DNA from: Acidobacteriota bacterium | GTDB lineage: Bacteria > Acidobacteriota > Thermoanaerobaculia > Thermoanaerobaculales > Sulfomarinibacteraceae | Direction: 5' to 3' | DNA length: 37,695 nt | Assembly: GCA_024641545.1 (NCBI GenBank) | Contig: JAHECW010000032.1 | Coordinates: forward strand, 1 to 37,695 | Part shown: in pieces, positions 1 to 8,405 of the stretch | Layout of the letters: every line of letters begins with the position of its first letter | Position numbering within the stretch: position 1 is the first letter of the stretch | The notes under the pieces: generated by a model | Database searches by the model: none | What the model saw: the letters and a program-made list of their open reading frames with translations, nothing else | Told to the model about the DNA's origin: nothing | Position numbers and translations under genes: made by a program

Positions 1-266
1 GCCGCGCGGATATCCTCGACCCGCAGGCAGATGTGGTGCAGCCCGGGGCCCCGGCGCTCGAGATGCTTGGCGATGGGGGAGGACGGGCCGGTCGGCTCGA
101 GCAGCTCTATTCGGCCCCCCCCCACAGGAAGGAAGCCTACCTTGACGCCCTGCTCTTCGACCTCCTCGACGCCTTCCAACTCGAGACCCAAGGCCTGGTA
201 GAACTTGACTCCCTCGGCGAGGGACTCGACGGCGATGCCGATGTGATCCAGTGTTGGTTTGGCCAC
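1..266 (-). CDS. Methylmalonyl-CoA epimerase (VOC family), 3' part outside window
   Basis: Not in the ORF track because it runs off the left edge. Read on the minus strand from GTG at 266, the translation begins MAKPTLDHIGIAVESL and continues with FLPVGGGRIELLEPTGP, SPIAKHLERRGPGLHHICL and VEDI. This is the N-terminal VOC fold of methylmalonyl-CoA epimerase, including the metal-ligand His in LDHIGIAV, the HHICL His and the Glu of IELLEP. The family interconverts (R)- and (S)-methylmalonyl-CoA in the propionyl-CoA/succinyl-CoA pathway. A GGGAGG Shine-Dalgarno lies about 8 nt upstream of the GTG. It starts 15 nt after the stop of the acyl-CoA dehydrogenase, so the two are probably cotranscribed. 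A run of nine C (115-123; G9 on the coding strand) lies inside the gene; the reading frame is intact with nine. Confidence 0.9.
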   Translation of the reverse strand, partial: MAKPTLDHIGIAVESLAEGVKFYQALGLELEGVEEVEEQGVKVGFLPVGGGRIELLEPTGPSSPIAKHLERRGPGLHHICLRVEDIRA

Positions 267-281
267 GGACTCAACCTCCCG

Positions 282-1427
282 TCAACGAGCCTTCAGGATC
301 TCACGGGCGATGACCAAGCGCTGAATCTCCGAGGTGCCTTCGCCGATCGTACAAAGCTTGGCGTCGCGCCACGCGCGTTCGACCGGGTAGTCGGTGGTGT
401 AACCGTAGCCGCCGTGGATCTGGACCGCCTCCTCGCCGACCCGGACCGCGGTCTCCGAAGCGAAGACCTTGGCCATGGACGATTCGACGGTCGTGGTCTC
501 GCCGCGGTCCTTGAGCATGGCCGCTCGCATGGTCAGCAACCGCGCCGCCTCGACCCCGGTGGCCATGTCGGCCAGCTTGGCGCGGGTGAGCTGGAACGAG
601 GCGATGGGCTTGCCGAATTGCTGCCGGACCCGTGAGTAGTCGATGGTGGCGTCGAGGGCGCCGCGGGCAATCCCGAGCGACAGGGCCGCAATGGAAATCC
701 GGCCACCGTCGAGGACCTTCATCGCCTGGATGAAGCCCTCGCCCTCGGCGCCGAGCAGGTGGTCGGCCGGCAACCGGCAATCCTCGAGCACCAGCGACGA
801 GGTGTCGGAGCAGCGCATCCCGAGCTTGTCCTCTTTCTTTCCCGGGCTGACACCCGGACGGTCGAAGGGCACGAAGAAGGCCGAGATCCCGTGGTGTCCA
901 CCTTCCTTCGAGGTCCGCGCCATCACCACCGAAGCCGAACCGACGCTGGCGTGAGTGATGAAGTTCTTCGAACCGTTGAGGACCCACTCATCACCGTCGC
1001 GCACCGCGGTCGTGCGGGTGCCTCCGGCATCCGAACCCGCTTCCGCCTCGGTCAGGCCCCAGGCGCCGATCCATTCGCCCGAGGCGAGCTTGGGCAGGTA
1101 TCCCGACTTGAGTTCGTCCGAACCGAAGAGAAAGAGGTGGTTGGTGCACAGCGAGTTGTGCGCAGCCACCCCGAGTCCGACCCCGCCGTCGGCGGCGCCG
1201 ATCTCCTCGAGAATCAATACGTACTCGACATAGCCGAGTCCGGCGCCGCCGAACTCTTCCGGTATCAGGACGCCGAGCAGCCCGAGCTCGCCGAGCTGCG
1301 CGAAGAGCTCGTGAGGAAAGTGCTGTTCGCGATCCCACGCCACCGCATTGGGGGCGATCTCCCTGCGCGCGAAATCGCGCACCATGTCTCGGATCGAGAG
1401 CTGATCTTGAGTGAGTTCGAGATCCAC
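282..1427 (-). CDS. Acyl-CoA dehydrogenase
   Basis: FAD-dependent acyl-CoA dehydrogenase of about 381 residues, normal for the short/medium/branched-chain family. It introduces the alpha-beta double bond into an acyl-CoA thioester and passes electrons to ETF. Visible landmarks are the N-terminal helical domain, the FAD/substrate segment [14 protein letters not shown] (about 125-140), RQQFGKPI in the C-terminal domain, and [10 protein letters not shown] near residue 363, whose Glu aligns with the catalytic base of this family. I chose GTG at 1427 over the track start at 1439 because GGAGGTGCTT lies just before it as a ribosome-binding site. The neighbouring methylmalonyl-CoA epimerase suggests a role in branched-chain amino-acid or odd-chain acyl-CoA breakdown; exact chain specificity cannot be read from sequence. 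Confidence 0.92.
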   Translation of the reverse strand: MDLELTQDQLSIRDMVRDFARREIAPNAVAWDREQHFPHELFAQLGELGLLGVLIPEEFGGAGLGYVEYVLILEEIGAADGGVGLGVAAHNSLCTNHLFLFGSDELKSGYLPKLASGEWIGAWGLTEAEAGSDAGGTRTTAVRDGDEWVLNGSKNFITHASVGSASVVMARTSKEGGHHGISAFFVPFDRPGVSPGKKEDKLGMRCSDTSSLVLEDCRLPADHLLGAEGEGFIQAMKVLDGGRISIAALSLGIARGALDATIDYSRVRQQFGKPIASFQLTRAKLADMATGVEAARLLTMRAAMLKDRGETTTVESSMAKVFASETAVRVGEEAVQIHGGYGYTTDYPVERAWRDAKLCTIGEGTSEIQRLVIAREILKAR

Positions 1428-1497
1428 AAGCACCTCCACGTGGTCGCGAACGGCGACCGCGAATATTCTACGTCAGCCCTCGGGTCTCACCGCGGAA

Positions 1498-3606
1498 CTA
1501 CTGCGGGCTCCGGGTCGCGAGATCGACCCCGGTGTAGTAATGCCGCAGGATCGCGTCGTAGCTCAGCCCCGCCCGCGCCAAACCGTAGGCGCCGTTCTGA
1601 CACAGGCCGACCCCGTGTCCCCATCCGCGACCGAGGAACTGAGCCACCCGACCACCATCGGGAAGGGTCCTCAGGTGCATTTCGAAGAGGGTCTCCGGGA
1701 GGTCGAGGGCGCGACGGACATCGAACCCGTTGATGAGCCGGCGGTTGCCGCCGCGGTCGATGACCGCGAGGCTCACGACACGATTGGATCGGCCCCGGCG
1801 GACGATCTCCAACCGCTCGAGATCCGGCTCGCCGAGACTTGCCTCGAGTTCATCCCAGGTCCTTTCCCGACGCCAACTCCGCCACGCCGACCGGCGATCG
1901 GCATCGCCGCCTCCATCGGACTGCACCACCACCAGCGCGAGGATCCGGTCCCCGAGACGGGTGCGCTCGAGGGTGGTTCCGGGCAGAACGCGGAGCTCCG
2001 AGGCGCCACCATAGCTCCCATCCCACCGCCAGATCAGTGGCAGGGAGCCGGGCAGCGGCTCCGACGCATCGGCCGCGCGCGGGTAGATGGCCGCGCCGGC
2101 AGGATGGGGCACGACTTCACCACGATCGCTCCGGATGCTCCCCCGAAGCTCGAGGACCGCCGCTGCGGCCTCGAGGAACCAGCCGTCGCGCCAACGATCC
2201 GGGGTTGTCGGCGGGAGCGGAATCTCGAAGAGATCGGCGAGCTCGACCAGCCGGGCGGCCCCCTCGCCGACGACCAGCGGGCTCGACTCGTCGAGCCCGC
2301 CCGCGGCCAGCAGGGCGTCGATCCAGGCAGCCAGATCGGGATCTGCCGGCAGCGGCGGGACCACTCCGTCACAGAGCGCGGCGACGGCCGGCAGAATACC
2401 GACTGGAGAACCCCCATCACGACCGAGACCGAGCGCGCGACGGGCCAGGAGCCGGCGGAATTCACCACGATCGCCGATCAGCTCCGAATAACCTTCACCA
2501 ACGAGAAGAATCGGCCTGTCCCACGCACACGCAACACCCGAGAGATAGGGGTGTCCGCGTCCCGAAAAGAGCTCGGCGGCGTCTTCGGTGTGACCGCCGC
2601 AGGTCGAGGTGTACATGGCGTCGATGGGTTTGCCGTCCCAGATGATGATGATCCCAGCGGTCTCTGCGACCGCGCGATCCGACAACGAGTGTTCGGCGCC
2701 GGCGCCGTGATAGGCCTGGCAGGCAGGGGTCGCGCAGATGTCCCACCCCTCGTCGTCGTGGTCGCCCAGGTGGGCCACGGCATAGGTCCTGGCCGCCACC
2801 GCCTGCGCCTTGAGGGCCTCGAGCTCGGGAAACTGGTAGGGACCCATTTCGACCGGCACCACCCCGCGGAGATAGTCCTCCATGGCGAGCTCGTTGATCA
2901 CCAGCAGCCCCTCTCGGCCGCTTCTGAACCGGAAGCGGCCTCGATAGCGCCTGTCACCGACCGCTGTCGACCAGTCACCCGCCGGGTTGAGGACGATCTC
3001 TTCGGAACTTTCGAAGGACCCCCCGGCGCCTGTAATCAGCACCGATCCGGCGCCGGAGACGCGGTAGGCATCAGCGTAACCTGCCGCCGCGAGCCGGGCC
3101 TTGGCGTCGGCAGGCTCACCCGCCGGCCATCGCACCCGCACCCTGGTCAGATCTCCGGCGGTGGGCTCCGGCCAGACCACGGCGCCGCCACCGAGCCGAC
3201 CGGAGAGCGTCTCCACCACCGCGGCGGCGCCTTGGGAGCTCGACCATGCGCCGACCTGCCAGGCGGCCTCGATCGACGCCCTGGCCTCGAGCGGGCCCCA
3301 GAGCCAGACCGCCTCGCCGCCGGCCTCGGCCCGGTAGGCTCGGCCCGGCTGGGGCAGGGTCATCGAACCGGTTGTCGTCTTGAGGAGCACCCGGATCTGA
3401 GCTCCGCCCGGCTCCGTCCCGCCCATGAGCGGAACCGGTCCGGTGGGAACCGGGGTCGGGATCGGGGTCGGCGACGGCACCGCGTCGCGTCCGGTGGTGA
3501 CCGGTGGTTCGGTCGGGGCAGGCGGCGCCGAGGACGGTGGCGCCGGTGCGGTCGATGCACAGCCCGCCGAGACGGCGAGCAGGAGAATCCATACGATCCT
3601 GGTCAA
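1498..3606 (-). CDS. SpoIID/LytB-domain lipoprotein
   Basis: A protein of 702 residues when started at TTG 3606. The N-terminus (MTRIVWILLLAVSAGC) is a lipoprotein signal with lipobox Cys at about 16, followed by a Pro/Ala/Thr-rich linker to about residue 60. The SpoIID domain starts around residue 240 (INELAMEDYLRGVVPVEMG) and includes QAVAARTYA, YTSTCGGHTED and the closing GWGHGVGLCQNGAYG. SpoIID proteins are lytic transglycosylases that cut glycan strands lacking peptide stems, so this is probably a cell-envelope hydrolase in a non-sporulating organism (inference). The domain is longer than a minimal SpoIID and has an insert between the two signature blocks. The TTG start overlaps the TGA of the upstream ATPase gene (TTGA), with AAGGAGG 9 nt upstream. 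The ORF-track extension to 3888 is a shadow of the ATPase gene. Confidence 0.85.
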   Translation of the reverse strand: MTRIVWILLLAVSAGCASTAPAPPSSAPPAPTEPPVTTGRDAVPSPTPIPTPVPTGPVPLMGGTEPGGAQIRVLLKTTTGSMTLPQPGRAYRAEAGGEAVWLWGPLEARASIEAAWQVGAWSSSQGAAAVVETLSGRLGGGAVVWPEPTAGDLTRVRVRWPAGEPADAKARLAAAGYADAYRVSGAGSVLITGAGGSFESSEEIVLNPAGDWSTAVGDRRYRGRFRFRSGREGLLVINELAMEDYLRGVVPVEMGPYQFPELEALKAQAVAARTYAVAHLGDHDDEGWDICATPACQAYHGAGAEHSLSDRAVAETAGIIIIWDGKPIDAMYTSTCGGHTEDAAELFSGRGHPYLSGVACAWDRPILLVGEGYSELIGDRGEFRRLLARRALGLGRDGGSPVGILPAVAALCDGVVPPLPADPDLAAWIDALLAAGGLDESSPLVVGEGAARLVELADLFEIPLPPTTPDRWRDGWFLEAAAAVLELRGSIRSDRGEVVPHPAGAAIYPRAADASEPLPGSLPLIWRWDGSYGGASELRVLPGTTLERTRLGDRILALVVVQSDGGGDADRRSAWRSWRRERTWDELEASLGEPDLERLEIVRRGRSNRVVSLAVIDRGGNRRLINGFDVRRALDLPETLFEMHLRTLPDGGRVAQFLGRGWGHGVGLCQNGAYGLARAGLSYDAILRHYYTGVDLATRSPQ

Positions 3607-4352
3607 CGGTTCAATCCTCCTTCGCGAGCGGCGAGACGTTCGGCGCGGTAGTCGCGGCCGCGAAGCTCGATCCGGCGGCACATCTCCCACAGTCGCGACC
3701 GGATCCGCTGCGAGACGCGGTCGGTCAGGCTCTCTTCCCCGGTCTTCTTGGGAAAGTCCGAGTAGTTGGTGGTGAAGATGGTCAGTCGATTCTCGAGATA
3801 GCGGGTGTTGACCAGGTAGTAGAGAAGATCCATCACCCACGGGGTCGTCTTGCCGGCGCCCAGTTCGTCGAGGACCAGGACATCGCACTCGACCAGGGGA
3901 CGGAGGATCTCGCGACTGCTCCCGGAACCGTCGAAGGTCATCTGGATTTCGAGCACGAGCGAGGTGAAATCGGCGAACCGGCCGTGCACCGGCGGACGCT
4001 TCTCACGCAGGATCTGCTGCAGCGCAGCCACCGCGAGGTGGGTCTTGCCGGTCCCCACCGGCCCCATGAGCACCAGTCCCTTGTCGACATTCGGGTAGAG
4101 GTCGACGAACTCCTGAACCACGCGCAGCGACTTCCCGAGGGTCGGATCCTCGGGGTTCCACAACTCGAAGTCATCGAGGGTGCAGTGGCGGTAGCGATCC
4201 GGGATCCCGGCACGCGTGACCGAGCGTTCGCGCAGACGCGCTTCCGCGCATTCGCAGCGCCTCGCCATCTCCACTCCGCTCTCCTCTACAAGGATCCATC
4301 CGGTCCCGTCGCAGAGTGGGCAGGCGGCTTCGTCGGTGATTGCCTGGGTCAT
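3603..4352 (-). CDS. DnaC/DnaI-like AAA+ ATPase
   Basis: 249 residues. It has an N-terminal four-Cys zinc ribbon (CPLCDGTGW at 11-19 and RRCEC at 31-35), then an AAA+ core with Walker A GPVGTGKT (97-104), Walker B VLVLDELGA (158-166) and sensor-1 TTNYS (194-198). This is the arrangement of helicase loaders of the DnaC/DnaI family and of IstB. The N-terminal Zn ribbon and the absence of a neighbouring transposase favour a chromosomal helicase loader or primosome role over IstB. There is no Shine-Dalgarno; TATACT ends 6 nt before the ATG, as in a leaderless promoter. It heads a minus-strand run and its stop overlaps the start of the SpoIID lipoprotein gene. Confidence 0.85.
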   Translation of the reverse strand: MTQAITDEAACPLCDGTGWILVEESGVEMARRCECAEARLRERSVTRAGIPDRYRHCTLDDFELWNPEDPTLGKSLRVVQEFVDLYPNVDKGLVLMGPVGTGKTHLAVAALQQILREKRPPVHGRFADFTSLVLEIQMTFDGSGSSREILRPLVECDVLVLDELGAGKTTPWVMDLLYYLVNTRYLENRLTIFTTNYSDFPKKTGEESLTDRVSQRIRSRLWEMCRRIELRGRDYRAERLAAREGGLNR

Positions 4353-4358
4353 GGTGGA

Positions 4359-4364
4359 AGTATA
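4359..4364 (-). promoter_or_regulatory. -10-like hexamer of a leaderless promoter (DnaC-like gene)
   Basis: TATACT on the minus strand, followed by six bases and then the ATG at 4352. No purine-rich Shine-Dalgarno is present. A convincing -35 box is not visible at 16-18 nt spacing. Four other genes in the window show the same spacing. Confidence 0.5.
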
Positions 4365-4566
4365 GCCCGATCATTCCCTGGACCGGGGCGGCGGCGGCCG
4401 ACGACGAGCGTTTCATCGACGCCATTCCGACACGGTTCCTATTGCCGCCGTCGGCCGCGGGATTCCTCGTCCGATGAGATGTGCAGCGGCAGCGACAGTG
4501 CCCGCGTCTGCGATCGGGGCAGGGTGAACAATGACCGCAATTCACCCGACACATGGGCGAAAACAG

Positions 4567-4591
4567 GTCGAGGGCGGCCGGCCACCTCGAC
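4567..4591 (-). terminator. Probable intrinsic terminator of the DUF924 gene
   Basis: Arms GTCGAGG and CCTCGAC enclose a GGCCGGCC-containing loop. On the minus strand the hairpin is followed by CTGTTTTC, a short U tract. It lies immediately after the TAG stop (4593-4595) of the DUF924 gene. The 240-base gap to the next gene (4353-4592) otherwise holds only a degenerate GCAGCGGCAGCGACAG-type stretch around 4490. Confidence 0.5.
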
Positions 4592-4592
4592 G

Positions 4593-5195
4593 CTAAAACC
4601 CCGACCCGGGCTGCCTGAGGAACTCGATCTCCGCCGTCGTCGATTCGCGGCCGAGGACGGCGTTGCGGTGCGGAAAACGGCCGAATCGATCGATGATCTC
4701 CTGGTGCCGGACGGCGAAGTCGAGATAACCATCGAAGAGCTTCGTCCACTCCTCCGGCACGTCGGCCGCCAGGCCCCGGAAGAGGGCGACGCTCCGCTCC
4801 TGATCCTGCCGGTCCTCCGAGTGCTCGAAGGGGAGATAGAAGAAGACCCTTTCGATCGGCCTCAGGAGCCGGTCAGCGCCCGAGGCGAGGCCCTGATCCG
4901 CCACCCGACGGGCCCTGGCATCCTGGGCGAAGGCCTCCGGGGCTCCCCGGTGGATGACCCGCGGCAGTTGGTCGAGAAGCAGAATCAGGGCCAGCCTGCC
5001 GCGCGGCGATCCGGTCCAGTGATCGAGGGCGCCGGCGGCGGCGGCCGAGGCCGACTGGCCGAATCGTCCCGCAATGAAGTCGTCGTTCTCGGCGTTCTTG
5101 CCCCACCACAGCGCGGCCTGGGCCCGACCGACTTCAGCATCGTCGGTCGCGTCGCCGAACCAGAAATCAAGCAGCACGTCGCGAATCTTTTCCAT
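4593..5195 (-). CDS. DUF924 family protein
   Basis: 200 residues from ATG 5195. This start was chosen over the long track ORF because GGGAGGG lies 8 nt upstream and the protein then opens with the family signature MEKIRDVLLDFWFGD. Other family landmarks are LWWGKN, RGRLALILLLDQLPR, RVFFYLPFEHSEDR and HQEIIDRFGRFPHRN. DUF924 proteins are soluble, all-helical and widespread in bacteria; no biochemical role is established that I can cite. It is divergently arranged with the glycosyltransferase gene (67 nt apart), so the two may share a regulatory region without being functionally linked. Confidence 0.88.
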   Translation of the reverse strand: MEKIRDVLLDFWFGDATDDAEVGRAQAALWWGKNAENDDFIAGRFGQSASAAAAGALDHWTGSPRGRLALILLLDQLPRVIHRGAPEAFAQDARARRVADQGLASGADRLLRPIERVFFYLPFEHSEDRQDQERSVALFRGLAADVPEEWTKLFDGYLDFAVRHQEIIDRFGRFPHRNAVLGRESTTAEIEFLRQPGSGF

Positions 5196-5248
5196 CGCCC
5201 AACCCTCCCACCAGCACAACCGGCGCACTTCGGTTTGAGATTCCACGT

Positions 5249-5254
5249 TACGAT
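5249..5254 (+). promoter_or_regulatory. -10-like hexamer before the glycosyltransferase
   Basis: TACGAT ends 8 nt before ATG 5263, and no Shine-Dalgarno is visible between them. The spacing is compatible with a leaderless or near-leaderless transcript; no clear -35 box. Confidence 0.35.
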
Positions 5255-5262
5255 ATCCGACC

Positions 5263-6513
5263 ATGCGAGTGCTGCACGTCCTATCCCAACGACCTCTGTT
5301 GACCGGCAGCGGTATCACCCTGGATTCCACCGTCCGCCATGCGTCCGCCGCAGGATGGGAACAGCGGGTGGTGGTCGGTGTACCGGCTGCGGATCCCCGA
5401 CCGGACGTCGGCGGGCTCGCTCCCGACCAAATCCACCCCCTGGTCTTCGGCGACGGCGGACTGCCGTTCTCCGTGCCCGGGATGAGCGACGTCATGCCCT
5501 ATGCGAGCACCGTGTTCAGCGCCATGACCGGGGGACAGGTCTCGGTCTATCTCGAGGCGTGGCGATGTCATCTCGCCGGGGTCATCGCCGATTTCAAGCC
5601 CGATCTCATCCACTCGCACCACGTCTGGCTCGTGTCATCGCTGCTCAAGGACCTCGCCCCGACCACCCCCGTCGTGACCCACTGCCACGCCACCGGTCTG
5701 AGGCAGATGGAGCTGGTCCCCTCGCTCGCCGCTGGGGTGCGCTCCGGCTGTGCCCGCAACGACGCCTTTGTCGTGCTCCACCGGGGCCACGCCCGCGATC
5801 TCGGACGGCAACTCGGGATCGGCACCGACAGAATCCACATCGTCGGGGCCGGCTACCGCGACGAGGTCTTCCACGCTCACGGGAGCGACCCGGCTCGCAC
5901 TCCGGCACTGCTCTACAGCGGCAAGTTCAGCGTGGCCAAGGGTGTGTCGTGCCTCCTCGATGCCTTCGAAGGATTGAAATCGAGCCACCCGGATCTTCAG
6001 CTGCACATTGCCGGCGGCGGTACGGGCGCCGAGGCCGAGTCCCTGAGAAACCGGATGATGACCATGGCGCCGCGCGTCGTTCTTCACGGCCAACTCTCGC
6101 AGAGCGACCTCGCCGGACTCATGCGTCGGACAACGGTGTGCGTGCTGCCGTCGTTTTTCGAGGGGCTCCCGTTGGTGCTCGTCGAGGCTCTTGCCTGCGG
6201 CTGCCGGCTGGTCGCCACCGGTCTGCCGGGCGTCGTCAACGAGCTCGCGCCACGGATCGGCGCCGCCCTCGAGCTCGTCGAGCTCCCCATGATGGCCGCC
6301 ATCGACACCCCGGTCGAGGCCGAAGTCCCGGCCTTTGTCCGCCGCCTCGAGACCGGCCTCCGACAGGCGCTCGACGCCGCACCCCCTGGCGACCCGGCCG
6401 CGACCATGCCGGAAGCCCTCGCCTCCTTTACCTGGGGCGCCGTCTTCGGCCGCATCGAGCGCGTCTGGCGCGCCGTGATCGACCGGGCAAAAGCTGAACC
6501 GCAACGGCGCTAA
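5263..6513 (+). CDS. GT4-type glycosyltransferase
   Basis: 416 residues with a GT-B layout. The N-terminal Rossmann half begins MRVLHVLSQRPLLTGSG (glycine-rich acceptor-side loop) and contains HSHHVWLVS (117-125). The C-terminal nucleotide-sugar half has LLYSGKFSVAKG (217-227, with the usual phosphate-contacting Lys) and the E-x7-E motif FFEGLPLVLVEAL (E300 and E308). This is the retaining GT4 family, which transfers sugars to lipids, proteins or polysaccharides. Donor and acceptor cannot be deduced, and no polysaccharide gene cluster surrounds it. It is a stand-alone gene, divergent from DUF924 and convergent with the Nif3-like gene. Confidence 0.88.
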   Translation: MRVLHVLSQRPLLTGSGITLDSTVRHASAAGWEQRVVVGVPAADPRPDVGGLAPDQIHPLVFGDGGLPFSVPGMSDVMPYASTVFSAMTGGQVSVYLEAWRCHLAGVIADFKPDLIHSHHVWLVSSLLKDLAPTTPVVTHCHATGLRQMELVPSLAAGVRSGCARNDAFVVLHRGHARDLGRQLGIGTDRIHIVGAGYRDEVFHAHGSDPARTPALLYSGKFSVAKGVSCLLDAFEGLKSSHPDLQLHIAGGGTGAEAESLRNRMMTMAPRVVLHGQLSQSDLAGLMRRTTVCVLPSFFEGLPLVLVEALACGCRLVATGLPGVVNELAPRIGAALELVELPMMAAIDTPVEAEVPAFVRRLETGLRQALDAAPPGDPAATMPEALASFTWGAVFGRIERVWRAVIDRAKAEPQRR

Positions 6514-6586
6514 GGTCACATCGCAGTTTCACCGCAAAGAGCATCACAACATTCAATGAAGCACGAGTGTGGGGTCGCGTACCGCC

Positions 6587-7345
6587 TCAAACGGGGTTCG
6601 GCATCTCGATGTACTCGACCTCGAGGCCGCGCCTCTCGGTGAGCCACCGACCCAGGGCCTGCACGCCGAAGCGCTCGGTGGCGTAGTGCCCCGCGGCGAT
6701 GAAATGGACCCCGTCCTCGGCGGCCTGGTGGAGAACCCACTCCGTCGCTTCGCCGGTGATGTAGGCGTCGAGACCCGCCGCCACCGCCTGGTGGTACTCG
6801 CGTTCGGCGGCGCCGGTGACGATCCCCACCGAGGAGATCAAGCGCCGGTTGCCCTCGAAAACCTGCGGCTCGCGATCGGTGACTTCGGCGACGGCCGAGA
6901 AAAACTCGACGGCGTCCACGGGTTCGGGGAAAACCCCACAGACTCCGGCCGAGGCGCCATGGTGTTCGGCAAACGGCTCGAGCTCGGTGAGCCCGAGGCG
7001 TCGAGCGAGTTGGGCGGCATTGCCCAATTCCGGGTGCCGGTCAAGCGGGAGGTGATAGGCGATCAGGGAAACGTCATTGGCGAGCAGGAGCCGGACCCGC
7101 TCGCGAAAGGAACCCACCAGCCGCGGCGGTTCGTCCCCGTTCCACAACAGGCCGTGGTGGACGATGACGGCATCGGCGCCGTGGTCGACGGCCCGGGTGA
7201 ACAACGCCCGCGAAGCGGAAACCGCGGTCACCACCTTCTGGACATCGGTCGAACCCTCGACCTGCAACCCGTTGGGACAGTAGTCCCGCACGTCATCGGC
7301 ATCCAGGAGTTCGTCGAGATCCGCGACGAGTTGGTGGAGGTCCAT
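6587..7345 (-). CDS. Nif3-like dinuclear metal-centre protein (DUF34)
   Basis: 252 residues from ATG 7345. Metal-binding family motifs are visible: VIVHHGLLW (H63, H64), YHLPLDRHPELGN (H98, D102) and, near the C-terminus, AAGHYATERFGV (His and Glu). This is the Nif3/YbgI/DUF34 family, often labelled GTP cyclohydrolase 1 type 2; the true substrate is unsettled. Length matches the short (about 250-residue) bacterial form without the inserted PII-like domain. The long track ORF (610 aa) continues upstream only as an antisense shadow of the lipoprotein gene. There is no Shine-Dalgarno: TACTAT ends 6 nt upstream of the ATG. It is divergent from the BMP lipoprotein gene. Confidence 0.88.
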   Translation of the reverse strand: MDLHQLVADLDELLDADDVRDYCPNGLQVEGSTDVQKVVTAVSASRALFTRAVDHGADAVIVHHGLLWNGDEPPRLVGSFRERVRLLLANDVSLIAYHLPLDRHPELGNAAQLARRLGLTELEPFAEHHGASAGVCGVFPEPVDAVEFFSAVAEVTDREPQVFEGNRRLISSVGIVTGAAEREYHQAVAAGLDAYITGEATEWVLHQAAEDGVHFIAAGHYATERFGVQALGRWLTERRGLEVEYIEMPNPV

Positions 7346-7351
7346 GACCAA

Positions 7352-7357
7352 ATAGTA
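7352..7357 (-). promoter_or_regulatory. -10-like hexamer of a leaderless promoter (Nif3-like gene)
   Basis: TACTAT on the minus strand, six bases, then ATG 7345. No Shine-Dalgarno and no good -35 box. Confidence 0.45.
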
Positions 7358-7390
7358 CCCCAAAACCAAACGGTGTATGGTGGAGAGACT

Positions 7391-8362
7391 GTGCGAAACC
7401 TGTCCATCCTTACACGGATCTGCGTGCTCGCCGCCGCCGGCCTCCCGGTGGTGTCGTGCTCCCCCGCGAAACCACCGGAGGAAGATGGATTTCGTGTCCG
7501 GCTGCTGACCTCCGTCACGTTGAGCGGACGCTGGGAGAGATCGGCAGAACGGGGTCTCGGGCTGATCGCAGCCGAACTCGATGCCGACATCGCCCGTTGC
7601 CGTGCGGCGGGCTCGGCCGACCAGCGTTCTCGTCTCCGCGCCCTCGGCCGAGACGGGGTCGATCTCGTCTTCTGCGTCGGCCCGGAGGTCGAGTCGCTGG
7701 TCTACACCGAAGCTGCCGCCTTCCCCGACACCGACTTCGTGATCATCCCGGGCGAGATCCACGGCGCCAATGTCGGCAGCGTGAGCTTCACCCCGGAAGA
7801 GCCGGGATACCTCGCCGGGGCGGTCGCGGCCAACCTCACCGAGGGAGCCAAGATCGGATTGCTCCGCGGTGCCGGTCGGCCCTGGCTGGAGCGCCTCGAG
7901 ACCGGTTTCACCGCCGGTTTCCGTTCGATCAACCCCGATGCCGAGGTCGCCACGGCCTCGGGATTGGAGGGCCCGTGGCAGCTGACCGCGATCGGAGTCG
8001 GCGTCGCGCTCTACGCCACCGACCAGGTCGATCCTCAGATCGTGGCGGCCGCCCACGACGCCGGGTTGTTGCTCGTCGGCGCCGATCCCACCCTTCTTGA
8101 TGCCGAACCGGATCTCGTCATCGCCGTCGTCGAGGTCGATGTCGCCGAGGCGATGCTGCGGATCGCACGGGAGGTCCGCGATCTGACCTTCACCGGCAAG
8201 GTCTACGCCTTCGATCTCGGGTCCGGTGTTCTCGACGTCAGGCTCAATCCCAGATTCTCTTCGCCGGGGCAAACCGGCGATATTCGCGAGGCCCTGGAGC
8301 GGGCCCGTTCCGAAATCACCGCCGGTTGGGTCGAGATCGAAGAGCTCGGAATCGGGCGATAG
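7391..8362 (+). CDS. BMP/PnrA-like substrate-binding lipoprotein
   Basis: 323 residues starting at GTG 7391, with GGTGGAGAG just upstream as ribosome-binding site. The signal ILTRICVLAAAGLPVVSC ends in a lipobox Cys, so the protein should be lipid-anchored outside the inner membrane. The body matches the basic membrane lipoprotein (BMP/PnrA/Med) family of ABC substrate-binding proteins: RGLGLIAAELDADI, VDLVFCVGPEVES, TDFVIIPG, VGSVSFTPEEPGYLAGAVAA and IGLLRGAG. Relatives bind nucleosides (PnrA) or act as receptors. No permease or ATPase is nearby, so it is an orphan here and the ligand is unknown. The next gene, arsC, starts 43 nt downstream. Confidence 0.85.
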   Translation: MRNLSILTRICVLAAAGLPVVSCSPAKPPEEDGFRVRLLTSVTLSGRWERSAERGLGLIAAELDADIARCRAAGSADQRSRLRALGRDGVDLVFCVGPEVESLVYTEAAAFPDTDFVIIPGEIHGANVGSVSFTPEEPGYLAGAVAANLTEGAKIGLLRGAGRPWLERLETGFTAGFRSINPDAEVATASGLEGPWQLTAIGVGVALYATDQVDPQIVAAAHDAGLLLVGADPTLLDAEPDLVIAVVEVDVAEAMLRIAREVRDLTFTGKVYAFDLGSGVLDVRLNPRFSSPGQTGDIREALERARSEITAGWVEIEELGIGR

Positions 8363-8405
8363 CCGCCCGCTCCTTGCTATCCTTCCGGCGACGGAGGTGC
8401 TCGGC

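Noticed and set aside
3504-6497. 997-aa plus-strand ORF
   Set aside because: It lies antisense to the ATPase and DUF924 genes and in a wrong frame of the glycosyltransferase; composition is Arg/Pro-rich shadow sequence. Such long shadows are common at this G+C content. The same holds for 1411-3651, 6569-7390, 8316-9920, 12351-14132, 16495-17844 and 18276-19799.
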